Below are positions 1 to 9,892 of a stretch of DNA of 64,000 nucleotides, in pieces; within the stretch, counting starts at the first letter, position 1; the number at the start of each line of letters is the position of its first letter. A program made the position numbers and the translations under genes. The notes beneath the pieces are model-generated. The model made no database searches and was not told the origin of the DNA. It saw only the letters and a program-made list of their open reading frames with translations. Source of the stretch: CAVYWD01 sp963772225 (lineage in GTDB: Bacteria > Myxococcota > Myxococcia > Myxococcales > UBA5297); NCBI GenBank assembly GCA_963772225.1, contig CAVYWD010000002.1, positions 1,116,001-1,180,000 on the forward strand, in the 5' to 3' direction.

Positions 1-200
1 GAGACGCAGGCGAAGCGCGCGGCGAGCACCGCGCGGTCCACGAGCACGCCGCCGATGTCGGCGATCTGGCCGCGGCTCATCCGGGAGAGGAGCCACGTCT
101 GCCAGTCGGGGCCGTCGTCTGCCGCGAGCTCCGAGCCCCGACCTGGGGCGCGGAGCCAGCGGCAGGCGATGGGGTTGAGCTCGAAGCGGGGCTTGGGCAT
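1..200 (-). CDS. Partial hypothetical protein, possibly DUF3109/YkgJ-like (N-terminus only)
   Basis: A minus-strand reading frame starts with ATG at 200 (MPKPRFELNPIACRW...) and runs off the left edge, giving 66 residues. The visible end, GGVLVDRAVLAARFACV, resembles the start of the DUF3109/YkgJ-type metal-chelate-binding family, where a 'VLV...FaC' stretch precedes a Cys cluster. That cluster would lie outside the window, so the family is only a guess. The next gene upstream on the same strand ends 223 bp away, so this is probably not tightly operonic with it. Confidence 0.45.
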   Translation of the reverse strand, partial: MPKPRFELNPIACRWLRAPGRGSELAADDGPDWQTWLLSRMSRGQIADIGGVLVDRAVLAARFACV

Positions 201-257
201 GGCGGCTTTGCGCAGCGGGCGGGGTCTGAGCAGGTCTTCTACCTCGAAGCCAGGCTC

Positions 258-284
258 CGCCGCATGCGCGTCCTCGGCATCGAC
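258..284 (+). repeat. 27-nt exact duplicate of the ruvC start region
   Basis: These 27 bases are identical to 6969-6995, which covers the ruvC start codon and its first codons (MRVLGID). The identity ends abruptly on both sides. The 38-codon plus-strand reading frame that follows from 264 does not continue to resemble RuvC. This may be a tiny duplicated fragment, or a coincidence helped by strong codon bias. Confidence 0.4.
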
Positions 285-423
285 GCCGAGGCCTCTCCAC
301 CTCGGCGAGCCTGCCGCCGGGCTCTCCAGGAGAAGCCGGACGAGCAGGCGCGCAGCTCCCCGGCGGCCTGCGCGAGGTGACCAATCCGTCGCCCCAATCC
401 TCGGGGCGCTCCCCGCCCCCGCA

Positions 424-2619
424 TCACTTGAACTCCACCTCCGACGCGGCCGCATACCCGTGCCCGCCGAAGTAGAGCCCGTAGTAGCCGCTCCTCTCGG
501 CTGGGGATTTCAGGCGGACCGAGCGCCCGCCCGCGCGCACGTCGATGCCAGCGTCCGTCACCTCGACCGCGACGCTCAGCCCGGCCCCGCCCAACGCCAG
601 GGGCTTCTCGTCCAACACCGTCCGCGCATAGAACGCGTGCGCCTTGAGCTCGCGAGGGTTCTCCGCCAGCTGCACGAGCTGCACCGCCTTGGCGCCGAAG
701 AGGACCGCGTACCCGCTCATCTCGCAGCACCGCGGGTGGCTCACGCCGAAGATCACCCCTGTGCTGGGCCGCCGTGGATCGATGCCCGCGGCCACCGCCT
801 CCGGCGACGCAGTGGGCGCCGGCGGATCGTCGAGGTCGCCCGGCACGACGAACGAGATCGCGAGCTTCACCGCGAAGTCCTTGCGCGGCAGGCAGTCGAA
901 CAGCGCGAAGTTCTCCGACCAGTCCGCGTCCCGCTGCTCCCAAGCGTAGCGCAGCTCCGACGTGCGGACCCCCTCGCGGCGCGGCCCGGTGGTGAGCGCG
1001 TGCTCGTAGCGCCCGAACGCCCAGACGCGGTGCTTGCCCAGGAGCACGGGCCCGAGCACCTGCGTGCCCGCCCCGGGGAACCGCCGGGCCTCGAAGAGGG
1101 CGCGCGCGCCGTCCTCCTGAAGCTGCTGGGCTTCGTAGCCGCGCGTCGCGGCCGCCTTCTCGAACAACTCGCGCCGGGCCTTGGTGGTCGCGAGCTTCTG
1201 CGCCCGGCTGAGCTGCTGGTTGAGCTCGATCTCGTCGGCGATCTGCTGCAGCTCGGAGCCCAGGACGTGCAGAGCGCTGCCGGGCTTCACCTGGCGGGCC
1301 GTCTGCGCCGCCTGCTGGAAGAGCGCGGTGCTGCGGTCGAACGCCAGCGCCTCGCGGTAATCGCGCGCGTTCTCGAGCAGGTGCTCGAGCTTCCACTCCG
1401 CGTTCGGCCCGCGCGCGAGGAGGCTCCGGTAGAGGCGTTCGCGCAGGTCGGCGCGCTCGGCGGGCACGAGGTGCTGGCGGGCGATGAGGCCGCCGATCGC
1501 CCCCGGCGACGGGAGAAGGTCGCCTTCGCGGAGGTCGCGGTAGCGCAGGGTGAGCTTCCTGAGCTCGCCCTCGAACGCTCCTGCCTGGAGGACGAGCTCC
1601 CGGGAAGGGCCTATTGGGATCATCGGCGCCTTCGAGTCCGGGCGCAGCACCTCGGCGAGGTATCCCTGCGCGGCGGCGTCCGCCATGCACGACCGGGCAA
1701 ACGCGTCGGGCACCGCCGGCAGGCTCGAGTCGTCCAGCCAGCTCTCGAGCGCGCCCAGCGCCACCACCCGCTCCTCGCGCGCGGCCTCGCCGCCGCGCCC
1801 TGCGATCTCGTAGAGCCTCCGGAGGGCCTCCTCGTGGACCTTGGAATCCCTCTGCTCGGCCTCGCGCCGCTTCGCCTGGTTCCGGAGACCGATGGCGACG
1901 GCCTCGGTGCGCAGCTCGGCGACGGCGCGCTCGTACTCGGCCTCGGTCACCTCGGCGAGCTTGAAGTCCTGGTCTCGGCGGCGGGCCTCCTTGATGGCCG
2001 CCAGGGCCTCGTCGTAGCGCTTTTCGTCGAAGAGCGAGAGGCCGCTGCTGAAGGCCCGGAACGCGGAGAGGTCCGCCGTCTGCGGCCGCATCAGCGCGGC
2101 TCGCTCCTTGGGCTCGAGGCGGAGGGCGAAGGCGTCCAGCACGCGCTTGACCAGGGCCTTCTGCACCTCGAAGAAGGCCTCGGTCTCCCCTTCGCTTTTC
2201 TCGGACAGCAGGATGTCGCCGCGCTCGACAGAGAAGACCCGCAGGTCTATCCGGAGCTGCTTGCCGGCGACCGTGAAGGTGCCGGCGACGAGGTGGCTCG
2301 CGCCCACGAGCTTGCCCAGCCGCGCGGCCGTCGCCGCGTCGATGGCGCGCGACCGCCCGAGCGCGAGCTCGCGCTGCACGTCGGCCAGGCGCGCGCGCTC
2401 GACGAGCTGGAGCGCGCGCACCTCCGAGAGGTCGGTGATGAGCATCGACTGCAGGCCCTTGCCCCAGGGGTCCAGGCTCCGGTCCGCGGAGGCGTTCTCG
2501 AAGTCCAGCACGGCGACCCGCAGCGGGGCCGCCTCGGAGATAGCCGGCGAGAGCAGGGCTGTGAGGGCGAGCGCGGCGAGGCCGCTGGAACGGGCGCTCG
2601 CGGCGGGGCGGCTGCGCAT
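424..2619 (-). CDS. CsgG/FlgO/TolB-type secreted protein with TPR-like region
   Basis: A 731-residue protein, probably exported. I chose the ATG at 2619 (MRSRPAASAR...) because a signal peptide follows, ending near an SEA|AP site at residue 30. Residues about 32-140 look like the CsgG/FlgO/TolB N-terminal fold: a VAVLDFEN strand, a 'VERARLADVQREL' segment, and 'GASHLVAGTFTVAGKQLRIDLRVFS', typical of lipoprotein-assembly and curli-secretion relatives. Next comes a TPR-like stretch around FDEKRYDEALAAIKEA and a long charged helical region. The C-terminal third has beta-rich segments I cannot assign. The open frame extends upstream to 3048, but that extension holds an unrelated relic and is not believed to be translated. 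Family role: periplasmic or outer-membrane-associated assembly proteins; the specific role here is unknown. Confidence 0.7.
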   Translation of the reverse strand: MRSRPAASARSSGLAALALTALLSPAISEAAPLRVAVLDFENASADRSLDPWGKGLQSMLITDLSEVRALQLVERARLADVQRELALGRSRAIDAATAARLGKLVGASHLVAGTFTVAGKQLRIDLRVFSVERGDILLSEKSEGETEAFFEVQKALVKRVLDAFALRLEPKERAALMRPQTADLSAFRAFSSGLSLFDEKRYDEALAAIKEARRRDQDFKLAEVTEAEYERAVAELRTEAVAIGLRNQAKRREAEQRDSKVHEEALRRLYEIAGRGGEAAREERVVALGALESWLDDSSLPAVPDAFARSCMADAAAQGYLAEVLRPDSKAPMIPIGPSRELVLQAGAFEGELRKLTLRYRDLREGDLLPSPGAIGGLIARQHLVPAERADLRERLYRSLLARGPNAEWKLEHLLENARDYREALAFDRSTALFQQAAQTARQVKPGSALHVLGSELQQIADEIELNQQLSRAQKLATTKARRELFEKAAATRGYEAQQLQEDGARALFEARRFPGAGTQVLGPVLLGKHRVWAFGRYEHALTTGPRREGVRTSELRYAWEQRDADWSENFALFDCLPRKDFAVKLAISFVVPGDLDDPPAPTASPEAVAAGIDPRRPSTGVIFGVSHPRCCEMSGYAVLFGAKAVQLVQLAENPRELKAHAFYARTVLDEKPLALGGAGLSVAVEVTDAGIDVRAGGRSVRLKSPAERSGYYGLYFGGHGYAAASEVEFK

Positions 2620-2766
2620 GGGGTCTCCCGCGGGGCCAAAGCTTCGAGCGAGTGCGAGAGGGCGCGCCCCGCCGTCGGAGCGTAGCACGGCGGGCGCGGG
2701 AGACGGCTCGGGCCATCGAGACTCGGGCCATCGAGACGACCTCGACGCGCTGGGCCGGTCGAGGCC

Positions 2767-2844
2767 AAGGCCCTTCTTGACGTCGACGGCCTGCTCCTCG
2801 AGCGCCACGCCGTCGCTCTTCGTCATGGCTGCGAGCGAGAACCC
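2767..2844 (-). pseudogene. Relic of the lipoprotein gene at 4365-5309
   Basis: Read on the minus strand, this segment encodes GFSLAAMTKSDGVALEEQAV followed by DVKKGL. It aligns without gaps in most positions to GFSLATVTKSALETIEEQAV-DVRKRL inside the intact lipoprotein encoded at 4365-5309. The DNA is also similar (roughly three quarters identical by eye over about 75 bp). No start, signal peptide or remaining domains of the parent are present, so this is a decayed fragment of a paralogue. A 14-15 bp direct repeat containing gggccatcgaga lies just downstream at about 2707-2735. The stretch 2620-3059 otherwise shows no gene. Confidence 0.6.
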
Positions 2845-3059
2845 TAGGGCAGGCCATTCGAGCCTCGCCTCGCTGCAGCTTCGCGCCTGGGCAGAGGCCG
2901 GTGTCGGCGGAATCTGCCGCGCGCGTCGCGGCGGCCCGGGCGGGCGCAGCGCGTGCGGCAATCCTGGTATCCTTCGCTTCGGCGACACGAGGCGGCTCTT
3001 GAGGTCCCGGGGACCGCCGACGAGCGCGGCCCGGCATCGCGCGGCCAAAGGTGGTTTCC

Positions 3060-4323
3060 ATGCACAAGGCGGTCATCGCCCTTCTTCCGGCCATCGTGGG
3101 GCTCGCCTGCACGGGCGAACCCGGGGGGAAGTCGAGCTCCGACGGCGACTCCGGGCGAGACGCGGGCGCGCTCGTCGACGGCGGCGCCCTCGACGGCGGA
3201 GCGCACCTCGACGCCGGCACCGCCGACAGCGGCCCGCGCCCGGACAGCGGCACGCCCGATGGCGGCGATGCGGGCCTTGCGTGGAACGCGGGCAACCCCG
3301 ATCGAACCTGCAGCCTGCCCATCCCGGCGGCGGGTCAGCCCGCGGACGTTCAAGCGCCCACGGCGGTCGTGGGGACTGGCACCCCCGCGAGCTGCACCTT
3401 CGCCGCGCTCAGCGCCGCGGTCGAGAAGGGCGGCGTCATCACGTTCAACTGCGGCGCCGCGCCCGTCACCCTCGCGGTGACGTCGACCATGAATTTGCCG
3501 ATCAACAAGAACACGGTCATCGACGGCGGCCGGAGGATCACGCTGGACGGCGGAGGCAGCGTGCAGATGCTCCGCTTCGACAGCCCGAACTTCCAAGCGC
3601 TGCAGACGAGGGTGACGCTCCAGCACCTTCGGCTCGTGAACGGCAAGATCGCCGGATTCGAGCCCCATCCCCACGGCGCCCGCGCCGTGCTCGCAGGGCT
3701 TCAACGATGGGGAGGGAGGCGCGATTTACGTGCGCGACGGCAACCTGTCGGTCATCGACTGCATCTTCGAGAGCAACCAGGCCGCGCCCCTCGGCCCCGA
3801 CGTCGCCGGCGGCGCGATCCGGATGCTCGGGAGCCTGAACGGCGTCGTCATCGTCGGCAGCACCTTCAAGACAAACCAGGCGAGCAACGGCGGCGCGGTG
3901 GGGTGCCTGTTCTCGGAGCTCGACGTCTACAACAGCCTCTTCGACGGCAACGCCGCCACCGGCCACGACGCGAACAACGACGACGCGACCCAGTGCAGCG
4001 CCATCAACAACAAACAGAACGAGATCGGATCCGGCGGGAATGGCGGGGCGCTCTACAGCGACGGCAGCTCCGTGAACGTCCTCCTTTGCGGAGACAAGAT
4101 CGTGAACAACGCCGCGGGGACGAAGGCCTTCGGCGGCGGCCTCTTTTTCACGAGCAATGACTTCGGCGGCACGCTGACCATCGCCGATACGACGATGACG
4201 GGCAACACCGGCGGCCACTGGACGCAGGTCAAGGCCGGCACGGTGAATAACGCCGGCGACGCGGTCGGCACGAACGCGAAGAGCATCACCATTTCGAATT
4301 CGACGATTCAGGGCGTGCCCTGA
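3060..4323 (+). pseudogene. Parallel beta-helix lipoprotein, frameshifted
   Basis: The coding start is the ATG at 3060, preceded by AAAGGTGG. The product begins with a lipoprotein signal (lipobox VGLAC), then an Asp/Gly/Ala-rich linker. A domain follows with '...ITFNCGAAPVTLAVTSTMNL' and 'NTVIDGGRRITLDGGGSVQML', typical of right-handed parallel beta-helix (pectin-lyase-like) surface proteins of Myxococcota. The frame changes near 3660-3668, in a C-rich stretch. The second half continues in frame +1 as 'CSQGFNDGEGGAIYVRDG', with beta-helix turns such as VIDCIFESNQAAP and LTIADTTMTGN, to the stop at 4321. One base gained or lost explains it, so this is either a sequencing indel or a recent mutation. 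Substrate or ligand is unknown. Confidence 0.75.
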
Positions 4324-4364
4324 CCGCGGGGTAGTCGCCGGGTCGGGGGGCGCGATTCAAGGCC

Positions 4365-5309
4365 TCAAGGACGCTTCCGAGCGCTCCTCTTGGCCGCCGC
4401 GGAGGCGCTCCTCATATCCCTATCGACCGCCGCGATCTCGCCCTTGCACACTCGCGCCACCTGCGCCGGGGTGTGCTTGTTCCCGGAGACGGCGAAAGCC
4501 ACCGAGGCCAGTGCCGCGTCCGTCGCCGCGGCGCCCGCATCCTTCTCGCAAGCATTCAGCCGGACCTTCGCCTTGGCGAGCACAGGAACGCGTTCTCCCG
4601 GCGCCTTCTTCGCGAGCGCCTCCTTGTGCAGCTTGAGCCCATCCTGCATCGCCGCCGCCGGGCCATCGAGGAACGTGAGAGCCCTCCTCCCCTTCGCCAC
4701 GGCCTCGAGCGCCTTCTCAGCCCTTTCTCGCTGGCTGCGAGCCCACTGCCCGAAGTCCTTGTTCTTGTCGCACAGCTCCTTCTCGTCCTCGAGCCGCTTT
4801 CGGACGTCGACAGCCTGCTCCTCGATCGTTTCGAGCGCGCTCTTGGTCACCGTCGCGAGCGAGAACCCATCGACGCTCCGGTCCATCGCCGCCGCGCGCG
4901 GACCGATCTTCTCTTTGGCCATTTCGGCGCGCTTCTCGAGGTCGCGCCGCTCGCGCTCCTTGCTGACCTCCGGAAGCCGGGCGGCGAGCTCCCTGTATTC
5001 TTCCCGCTGCAGTTTCGTACCGGGATAAAGATCGAAGTCGGGCGAGTTGAGCGCCCCCTCGGCGTTGGCGAGGGCGCGCTCCATGGCAGAGGGCTTGACG
5101 GCGTCGGCGGCCTCCCGCGCCTCGACCAGCGCCGAGCCCGCCTCGTCGCTGAGCTTCTCGGCGTGCTGGCGGCGGACCTCCATCGTCGTCGGCCCACAGC
5201 CCGCGACGCTCAGCGCCACCGAGGCGAGGGCGGCGACGCTCCAGCGAGGGGCGCTCCGCCGCGGTCGGCCGCCGTCGATCGATGAAAAAATCATCGATGA
5301 AAAAATCAT
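4365..5309 (-). CDS. Coiled-coil-rich lipoprotein of unknown function
   Basis: A 314-residue lipoprotein. The ATG at 5309 is supported by GGGAGG seven bases upstream. The signal runs through a hydrophobic stretch to the lipobox SVAGC (Cys near residue 38). The mature part is almost entirely charged helix (RREEYRELAARLPEVSKERERRDLEKRAEMAKEKIG-like segments), predicting long helices or coiled coil, with a Lys/Arg-rich C-terminus. I recognise no named domain. The first codons are duplicated (MIFSSMIFSS) because of a 15-bp tandem DNA repeat. A decayed partial paralogue lies at 2767-2844. The gene converges with the beta-helix lipoprotein gene and diverges from pyk. Confidence 0.75.
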   Translation of the reverse strand: MIFSSMIFSSIDGGRPRRSAPRWSVAALASVALSVAGCGPTTMEVRRQHAEKLSDEAGSALVEAREAADAVKPSAMERALANAEGALNSPDFDLYPGTKLQREEYRELAARLPEVSKERERRDLEKRAEMAKEKIGPRAAAMDRSVDGFSLATVTKSALETIEEQAVDVRKRLEDEKELCDKNKDFGQWARSQRERAEKALEAVAKGRRALTFLDGPAAAMQDGLKLHKEALAKKAPGERVPVLAKAKVRLNACEKDAGAAATDAALASVAFAVSGNKHTPAQVARVCKGEIAAVDRDMRSASAAAKRSARKRP

Positions 5310-5311
5310 GG
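5282..5311. repeat. 15-bp tandem duplication over a start codon
   Basis: Two adjacent copies of ATGAAAAAATCATSG (plus-strand reading, 5282-5296 and 5297-5311) sit over the start codon of the minus-strand lipoprotein gene. They add five codons (MIFSS twice). The ribosome-binding site GGGAGG serves the outer ATG; the inner ATG at 5294 could be an alternative start. Confidence 0.8.
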
Positions 5312-5459
5312 TGCCATCCTCCCATGGCTCCCGGGGCGGTCGTCTGCATGAGTTGCGGCTCGTTTGGCGCTACTGTTCGGCCGCTTATCAGGCCCGCGCC
5401 GCGCGACGACAGGCAGATGATGGGGCCTACCCTGCCCTCTCCCAAGGAGCGACGACACC

Positions 5460-6959
5460 ATGCCCGCCTCGCGACGCCAGACCAAGATCGTCTGCACCTT
5501 GGGCCCCTCCAGCCGCACGCCGGAGGTGATCCGCGCTCTGCTCGAGGCGGGGATGGACGTGGCGCGGCTCAACTTCTCGCACGACACGCCCGACCGCCAC
5601 GCCCAGGCCATCGCCACGCTGCGCGCCGAGGCGCAGCGACTGGGTCGCGAGGTGGCCATCTTCGCCGACCTGCAGGGCCCCAAGATCCGCACCAACTGCT
5701 TCCCCGGCGGGCACATCCTGCTCGCCGACGGCGCGCCGGTGCGCGTCGCCTGCTCCAGCGAGGACGGCGCCGAGGGGCGCATCACTACCCGCTATCTGCC
5801 GCTCGTCCGCGACGCCGCGCCGGGCGACCGCGTCCTCCTCAACGACGGCTTCATCGAGCTCAAAGTGGTGTCCAAGGACGGCGACGGCCTGCGCTGCGAG
5901 GTGGTCCACGGCGGCGAGCTGAAGGACCGCCGCGGCATCAACCTGCCGGGCGTGAAGCTGGAGGTGCCGGCGCTGACGGAGAAGGACGTCGCCGATGCCC
6001 GCTTCGCCATCGCCCACGACGTGGACTTCCTGGCGCTCTCCTTCGTGCGCACGCCCGAGGACGTGCTGCAGCTCAAGGCGCTCATCGCCGAGCAGCCGCG
6101 GCGAGTCCAGGTCATCGCCAAGATCGAAAAGCCCGAGGCGCTCGACAACCTCGAGGCCATCCTCAAGGTGAGCGACGCGGTGATGGTGGCCCGCGGCGAC
6201 CTGGGCGTGGAGCTTGGGATCGAGAAAGTCCCCGCGGCGCAGAAGCAGGTCATCCGCCAGGCGCTCAGCCGCGGCATCCCGGTCATCACCGCCACCCAGA
6301 TGCTGGAGTCGATGATCGCCAACGCCCGCCCCACCCGCGCCGAGGTCTCCGACGTGGCCAACGCGGTCTTCGACGGCACCGACGCGCTGATGCTCTCCGG
6401 CGAGACCTCCGCCGGGGCCTTCCCGGTCGAGTCGGTGCGGATCATGCGAGAGATCATCGACGCCGCCGAGCGGCAAGGCACCTTCTTCAACTTCGACGAC
6501 TGGCAGATCCTCGACAGCTCGTCTTCGAAGCTGGGCATGTCCCTGGGCAAGGCAGCGCGGCGTTTCGCCGACCAGGCCGGGGCCAAGGCCATGGGCTGCC
6601 TCTCCGACACCGGCAACGCCGCCATCCGCCTCACCGCTCAGCGGCCGCCCATCCCGGTGTTCATGTTCTCGCGCCACCAGGACAGCGTGCGGCGGATGTG
6701 CCTGGTGCGCGGCGCGCACGGCATCCTGCTCGAGGGCCCCTTGCCGGCGGGCGGGGTCTTCCCGGCGATGGAGCGGATTCTCCTGGAGCGCGGGGAGATC
6801 CAGCGCGGCGACGTGGTGGTCTACACGGCGGGGATTCTCGCAGCACAAGAACCTCACCACCAACACCATCCACATCCGCACCGCCGCCGAGGACCTCTGA
6901 GGCCAAAGGCGTTCGCCGCTTTGACCGCCGGGCCACTTTGGGCGAGTCTCCTCGCCTGA
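5460..6959 (+). CDS. pyk: Pyruvate kinase (3' end frame-disrupted)
   Basis: Converts phosphoenolpyruvate plus ADP to pyruvate plus ATP in the last step of glycolysis. The barrel is clear: TKIVCTLGPSS at the N-terminus, ARLNFSH, the FADLQGPKIR segment and the catalytic Lys in VIAKIEKPEA. VARGDLGVE and the ATQMLESMI signature follow. The C-terminal domain begins around residue 360. The last 30-40 residues in this frame (QEPHHQHHPHPHRRRG...) are not pyruvate kinase. In frame +1 the DNA encodes HKNLTTNTIHIRTAAEDL and a stop at 6898-6900, which is the expected family C-terminus. So a one-base frame change lies near 6835-6843, and the native end is probably 6900. AAGGAG precedes the ATG. Followed by ruvCAB on the same strand. 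Confidence 0.93.
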   Translation: MPASRRQTKIVCTLGPSSRTPEVIRALLEAGMDVARLNFSHDTPDRHAQAIATLRAEAQRLGREVAIFADLQGPKIRTNCFPGGHILLADGAPVRVACSSEDGAEGRITTRYLPLVRDAAPGDRVLLNDGFIELKVVSKDGDGLRCEVVHGGELKDRRGINLPGVKLEVPALTEKDVADARFAIAHDVDFLALSFVRTPEDVLQLKALIAEQPRRVQVIAKIEKPEALDNLEAILKVSDAVMVARGDLGVELGIEKVPAAQKQVIRQALSRGIPVITATQMLESMIANARPTRAEVSDVANAVFDGTDALMLSGETSAGAFPVESVRIMREIIDAAERQGTFFNFDDWQILDSSSSKLGMSLGKAARRFADQAGAKAMGCLSDTGNAAIRLTAQRPPIPVFMFSRHQDSVRRMCLVRGAHGILLEGPLPAGGVFPAMERILLERGEIQRGDVVVYTAGILAAQEPHHQHHPHPHRRRGPLRPKAFAALTAGPLWASLLA

Positions 6960-6974
6960 AAGCCCCTTCGCCGC

Positions 6975-7487
6975 ATGCGCGTCCTCGGCATCGACCCCGG
7001 AACCCAGTACCTCGGCCTCGGCCTCGTCGAGCGCCGCGCGGGGAGAGTCGCGCACCTGGCCCACTTCCTCCTGCGCCCGCGCGATTGCGAAGGACTCCCG
7101 GAAAAGCTCGCCTACCTCTTCGAAGGCATCGGCGCGGTCATCGCCGAGCACCGGCCGGACGAGGTGGCGGTGGAAGGCGTCTTCCACGCGCGCAACGCCC
7201 GCTCGGCCATCATCCTGGCGCACGCCCGCGGGGTGGCGCTGTTGTGCGCGGCGCGCGCGGGGCTGCCCGTCTTCGAGTACGCGCCGGCGTCGGTGAAGCG
7301 GGCGGTGGGCGTCTCCGGCGCCGCGCCCAAGGAATCGGTGACCCGCATGGTCTGCGCGCTCCTGGGCTTGCAGGAGGTCGAGCGGGCCGACTGCGCCGAC
7401 GCCCTGGCCATCGCCCTGTGCCACTTGAACCACGCCTCCCTCCGCCTGGCGGCGGCAGGCGGCACACGCATCGTGAGGCGCTCGTGA
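6975..7487 (+). CDS. ruvC: Holliday junction resolvase RuvC
   Basis: A 170-residue endonuclease that cleaves Holliday junctions during homologous recombination, acting with RuvAB. The RNase H-like fold starts MRVLGIDPG. The four acidic metal ligands are present at D7, E67 (VAVEGVF), D139 and D142 (ADCADALA). The length is normal for the family. The stop overlaps the GTG start of ruvA (GTGA), so the two are translationally coupled. The first 27 bases around the start recur exactly at 258-284. Confidence 0.96.
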   Translation: MRVLGIDPGTQYLGLGLVERRAGRVAHLAHFLLRPRDCEGLPEKLAYLFEGIGAVIAEHRPDEVAVEGVFHARNARSAIILAHARGVALLCAARAGLPVFEYAPASVKRAVGVSGAAPKESVTRMVCALLGLQEVERADCADALAIALCHLNHASLRLAAAGGTRIVRRS

Positions 7488-8083
7488 TCGCATCGCTCAA
7501 CGGAGTCCTCGCCGAGAAGTCGGGCGAGGAGGCGGTGGTCGATGTCAACGGAGTGGGCTACCGGGTCTTCGTCTCGCTGCGCTCCATGGCGCGGCTTCCG
7601 GCCGAGGGCGAGCGCGTCCGGCTTCGGGTGCGCACCATCGTGCGCGAGGACGCGCTCGACCTGTACGGCTTCTCGAGCGTCGCCGAGGAGGAGCTGTTTC
7701 TCCTGCTCACTTCCGTCTCGCACATCGGGCCCAAGCTCGCCATGACGGTGCTCTCTGGCATGGACCCCGGCGACCTCGCGGCCTCCATCGCCGCGGGCGA
7801 CGTGGCTCGGCTGACCAAGGTGCATGGCGTGGGGAAGAAGACCGCCGAGCGGCTGGTCGTGGAGCTCAAGGACAAGGTCGAGTCGCTCGCCGCGGCGCCG
7901 GCCCCCGGCCAGGCGGTGCGCCCGTCGACCGGCCAGCGCGCGGACCTGGTCGGCGCGCTCGTCAACCTGGGCTACAAGCCGGCACAGGCCGAAGCCGCGG
8001 CCGCGAGCGCCGAGGAGACGGCGGGGCAAGGCGCCTCGCTCGACGTGCTCATTCGAGAGGCGCTGCGCGCCGCGCGCGGCTGA
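7484..8083 (+). CDS. ruvA: Holliday junction branch migration protein RuvA
   Basis: A 199-residue protein that binds Holliday junctions as a tetramer and recruits the RuvB motor. The GTG start at 7484 overlaps the ruvC stop; the product opens MIASLNGVLAEKS with the OB-fold domain I. The helix-hairpin-helix region includes LLLTSVSHIGPKLAMTVLSG and VHGVGKKTAERLVVELK. The C-terminal domain III (ADLVGALVNLGYKPAQAEAA) that contacts RuvB is intact. It sits between ruvC and ruvB. Confidence 0.96.
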   Translation: MIASLNGVLAEKSGEEAVVDVNGVGYRVFVSLRSMARLPAEGERVRLRVRTIVREDALDLYGFSSVAEEELFLLLTSVSHIGPKLAMTVLSGMDPGDLAASIAAGDVARLTKVHGVGKKTAERLVVELKDKVESLAAAPAPGQAVRPSTGQRADLVGALVNLGYKPAQAEAAAASAEETAGQGASLDVLIREALRAARG

Positions 8084-8178
8084 TTTGGGCTCGAGCGTCG
8101 GAGCGCGTCGCCTATCGACGGCCGTCGCCGACGTGCGGCTTTAAGGCCCGCCCTGCCGCCTGATACGGTGTCGCGCCG

Positions 8179-9213
<1,035 letters not shown>

Positions 9214-9289
9214 CTTCGAGCGCTTATCGAATGCGGGGACCGTCGCGCCTGGATTGACCTATCGAGTGGCCCGGACCCTCGACTGCGAC

Positions 9290-9745
9290 TCAGTGCACGC
9301 ACCGAACCCAAAACGTGCGATCGGTAGGTAAAAGACTTGAAGTGCCATCGCTGAATGAGACGAGCCACGCACCTCCGCCGCCATGGCCAGGGGCAACGGG
9401 GGTCGAAGTCCAGTAGCTCCCCGTTTGCGCAGAAGGAAAGGCAGTTAAGTCGATTGTGGGACCCGGAGCGGCAACCTGACGATCCACCAATGATTCGAGC
9501 TCGAGCTTCGATGGCAAACGCCAGCCGGTAGCGAACTCACCGAGATTCAATGCTGAGCAGTCACTTTGAGCGCCACTCCAAGAGTCTTGCTTCGTCGTTG
9601 TCTGCTGCCAGACGAGCCCGGACCTGTTGTCTTTTACTGTGCCATTCTGGAGATTGGTATATTGACCGGCAGGAGCTGCCGCCCAAAGAGAGGGAGCAGC
9701 CATCCATACCACGGCCCCCAAGACAATGATCCCAAAGCATTTCAT
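9290..9745 (-). CDS. Secreted DUF1566 (Lcl-like) protein
   Basis: A 151-residue exported protein. The ATG at 9745 has GAGGTG six bases upstream. A signal peptide ending near SLWAAA leads into a single DUF1566 domain, shown by DNRSGLVWQQ, TGWRLPSKLELESLVD, SYWTSTPV and the terminal FWVRCVH. DUF1566 occurs in surface and adhesin-like proteins; no biochemical role is established here. It lies directly downstream of a larger DUF1566 protein on the same strand, so the pair probably arose by duplication. Its GC content looks lower than that of the surrounding housekeeping genes. Confidence 0.8.
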   Translation of the reverse strand: MKCFGIIVLGAVVWMAAPSLWAAAPAGQYTNLQNGTVKDNRSGLVWQQTTTKQDSWSGAQSDCSALNLGEFATGWRLPSKLELESLVDRQVAAPGPTIDLTAFPSAQTGSYWTSTPVAPGHGGGGAWLVSFSDGTSSLLPTDRTFWVRCVH

Positions 9746-9892
9746 TGTGTTCACCTCGAGCAGAAGCAGCGGGCAACGAGGGCGCAGACATGGAAGCATG
9801 GGGACCGTCCGGCCGACGCGCTTCGCGAGTACCCATCGCCGTGCAGAGCAATTTAAATCATGGAGTACCTCGCAAACAAAATTGCGCCCAGC

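Noticed and set aside
55..2685. Very long plus-strand open frame of 876 codons
   Set aside because: It is antisense to the CsgG/FlgO-like gene, has no signal or known motif, and shows the Arg/Leu-rich composition of a GC-driven shadow frame.
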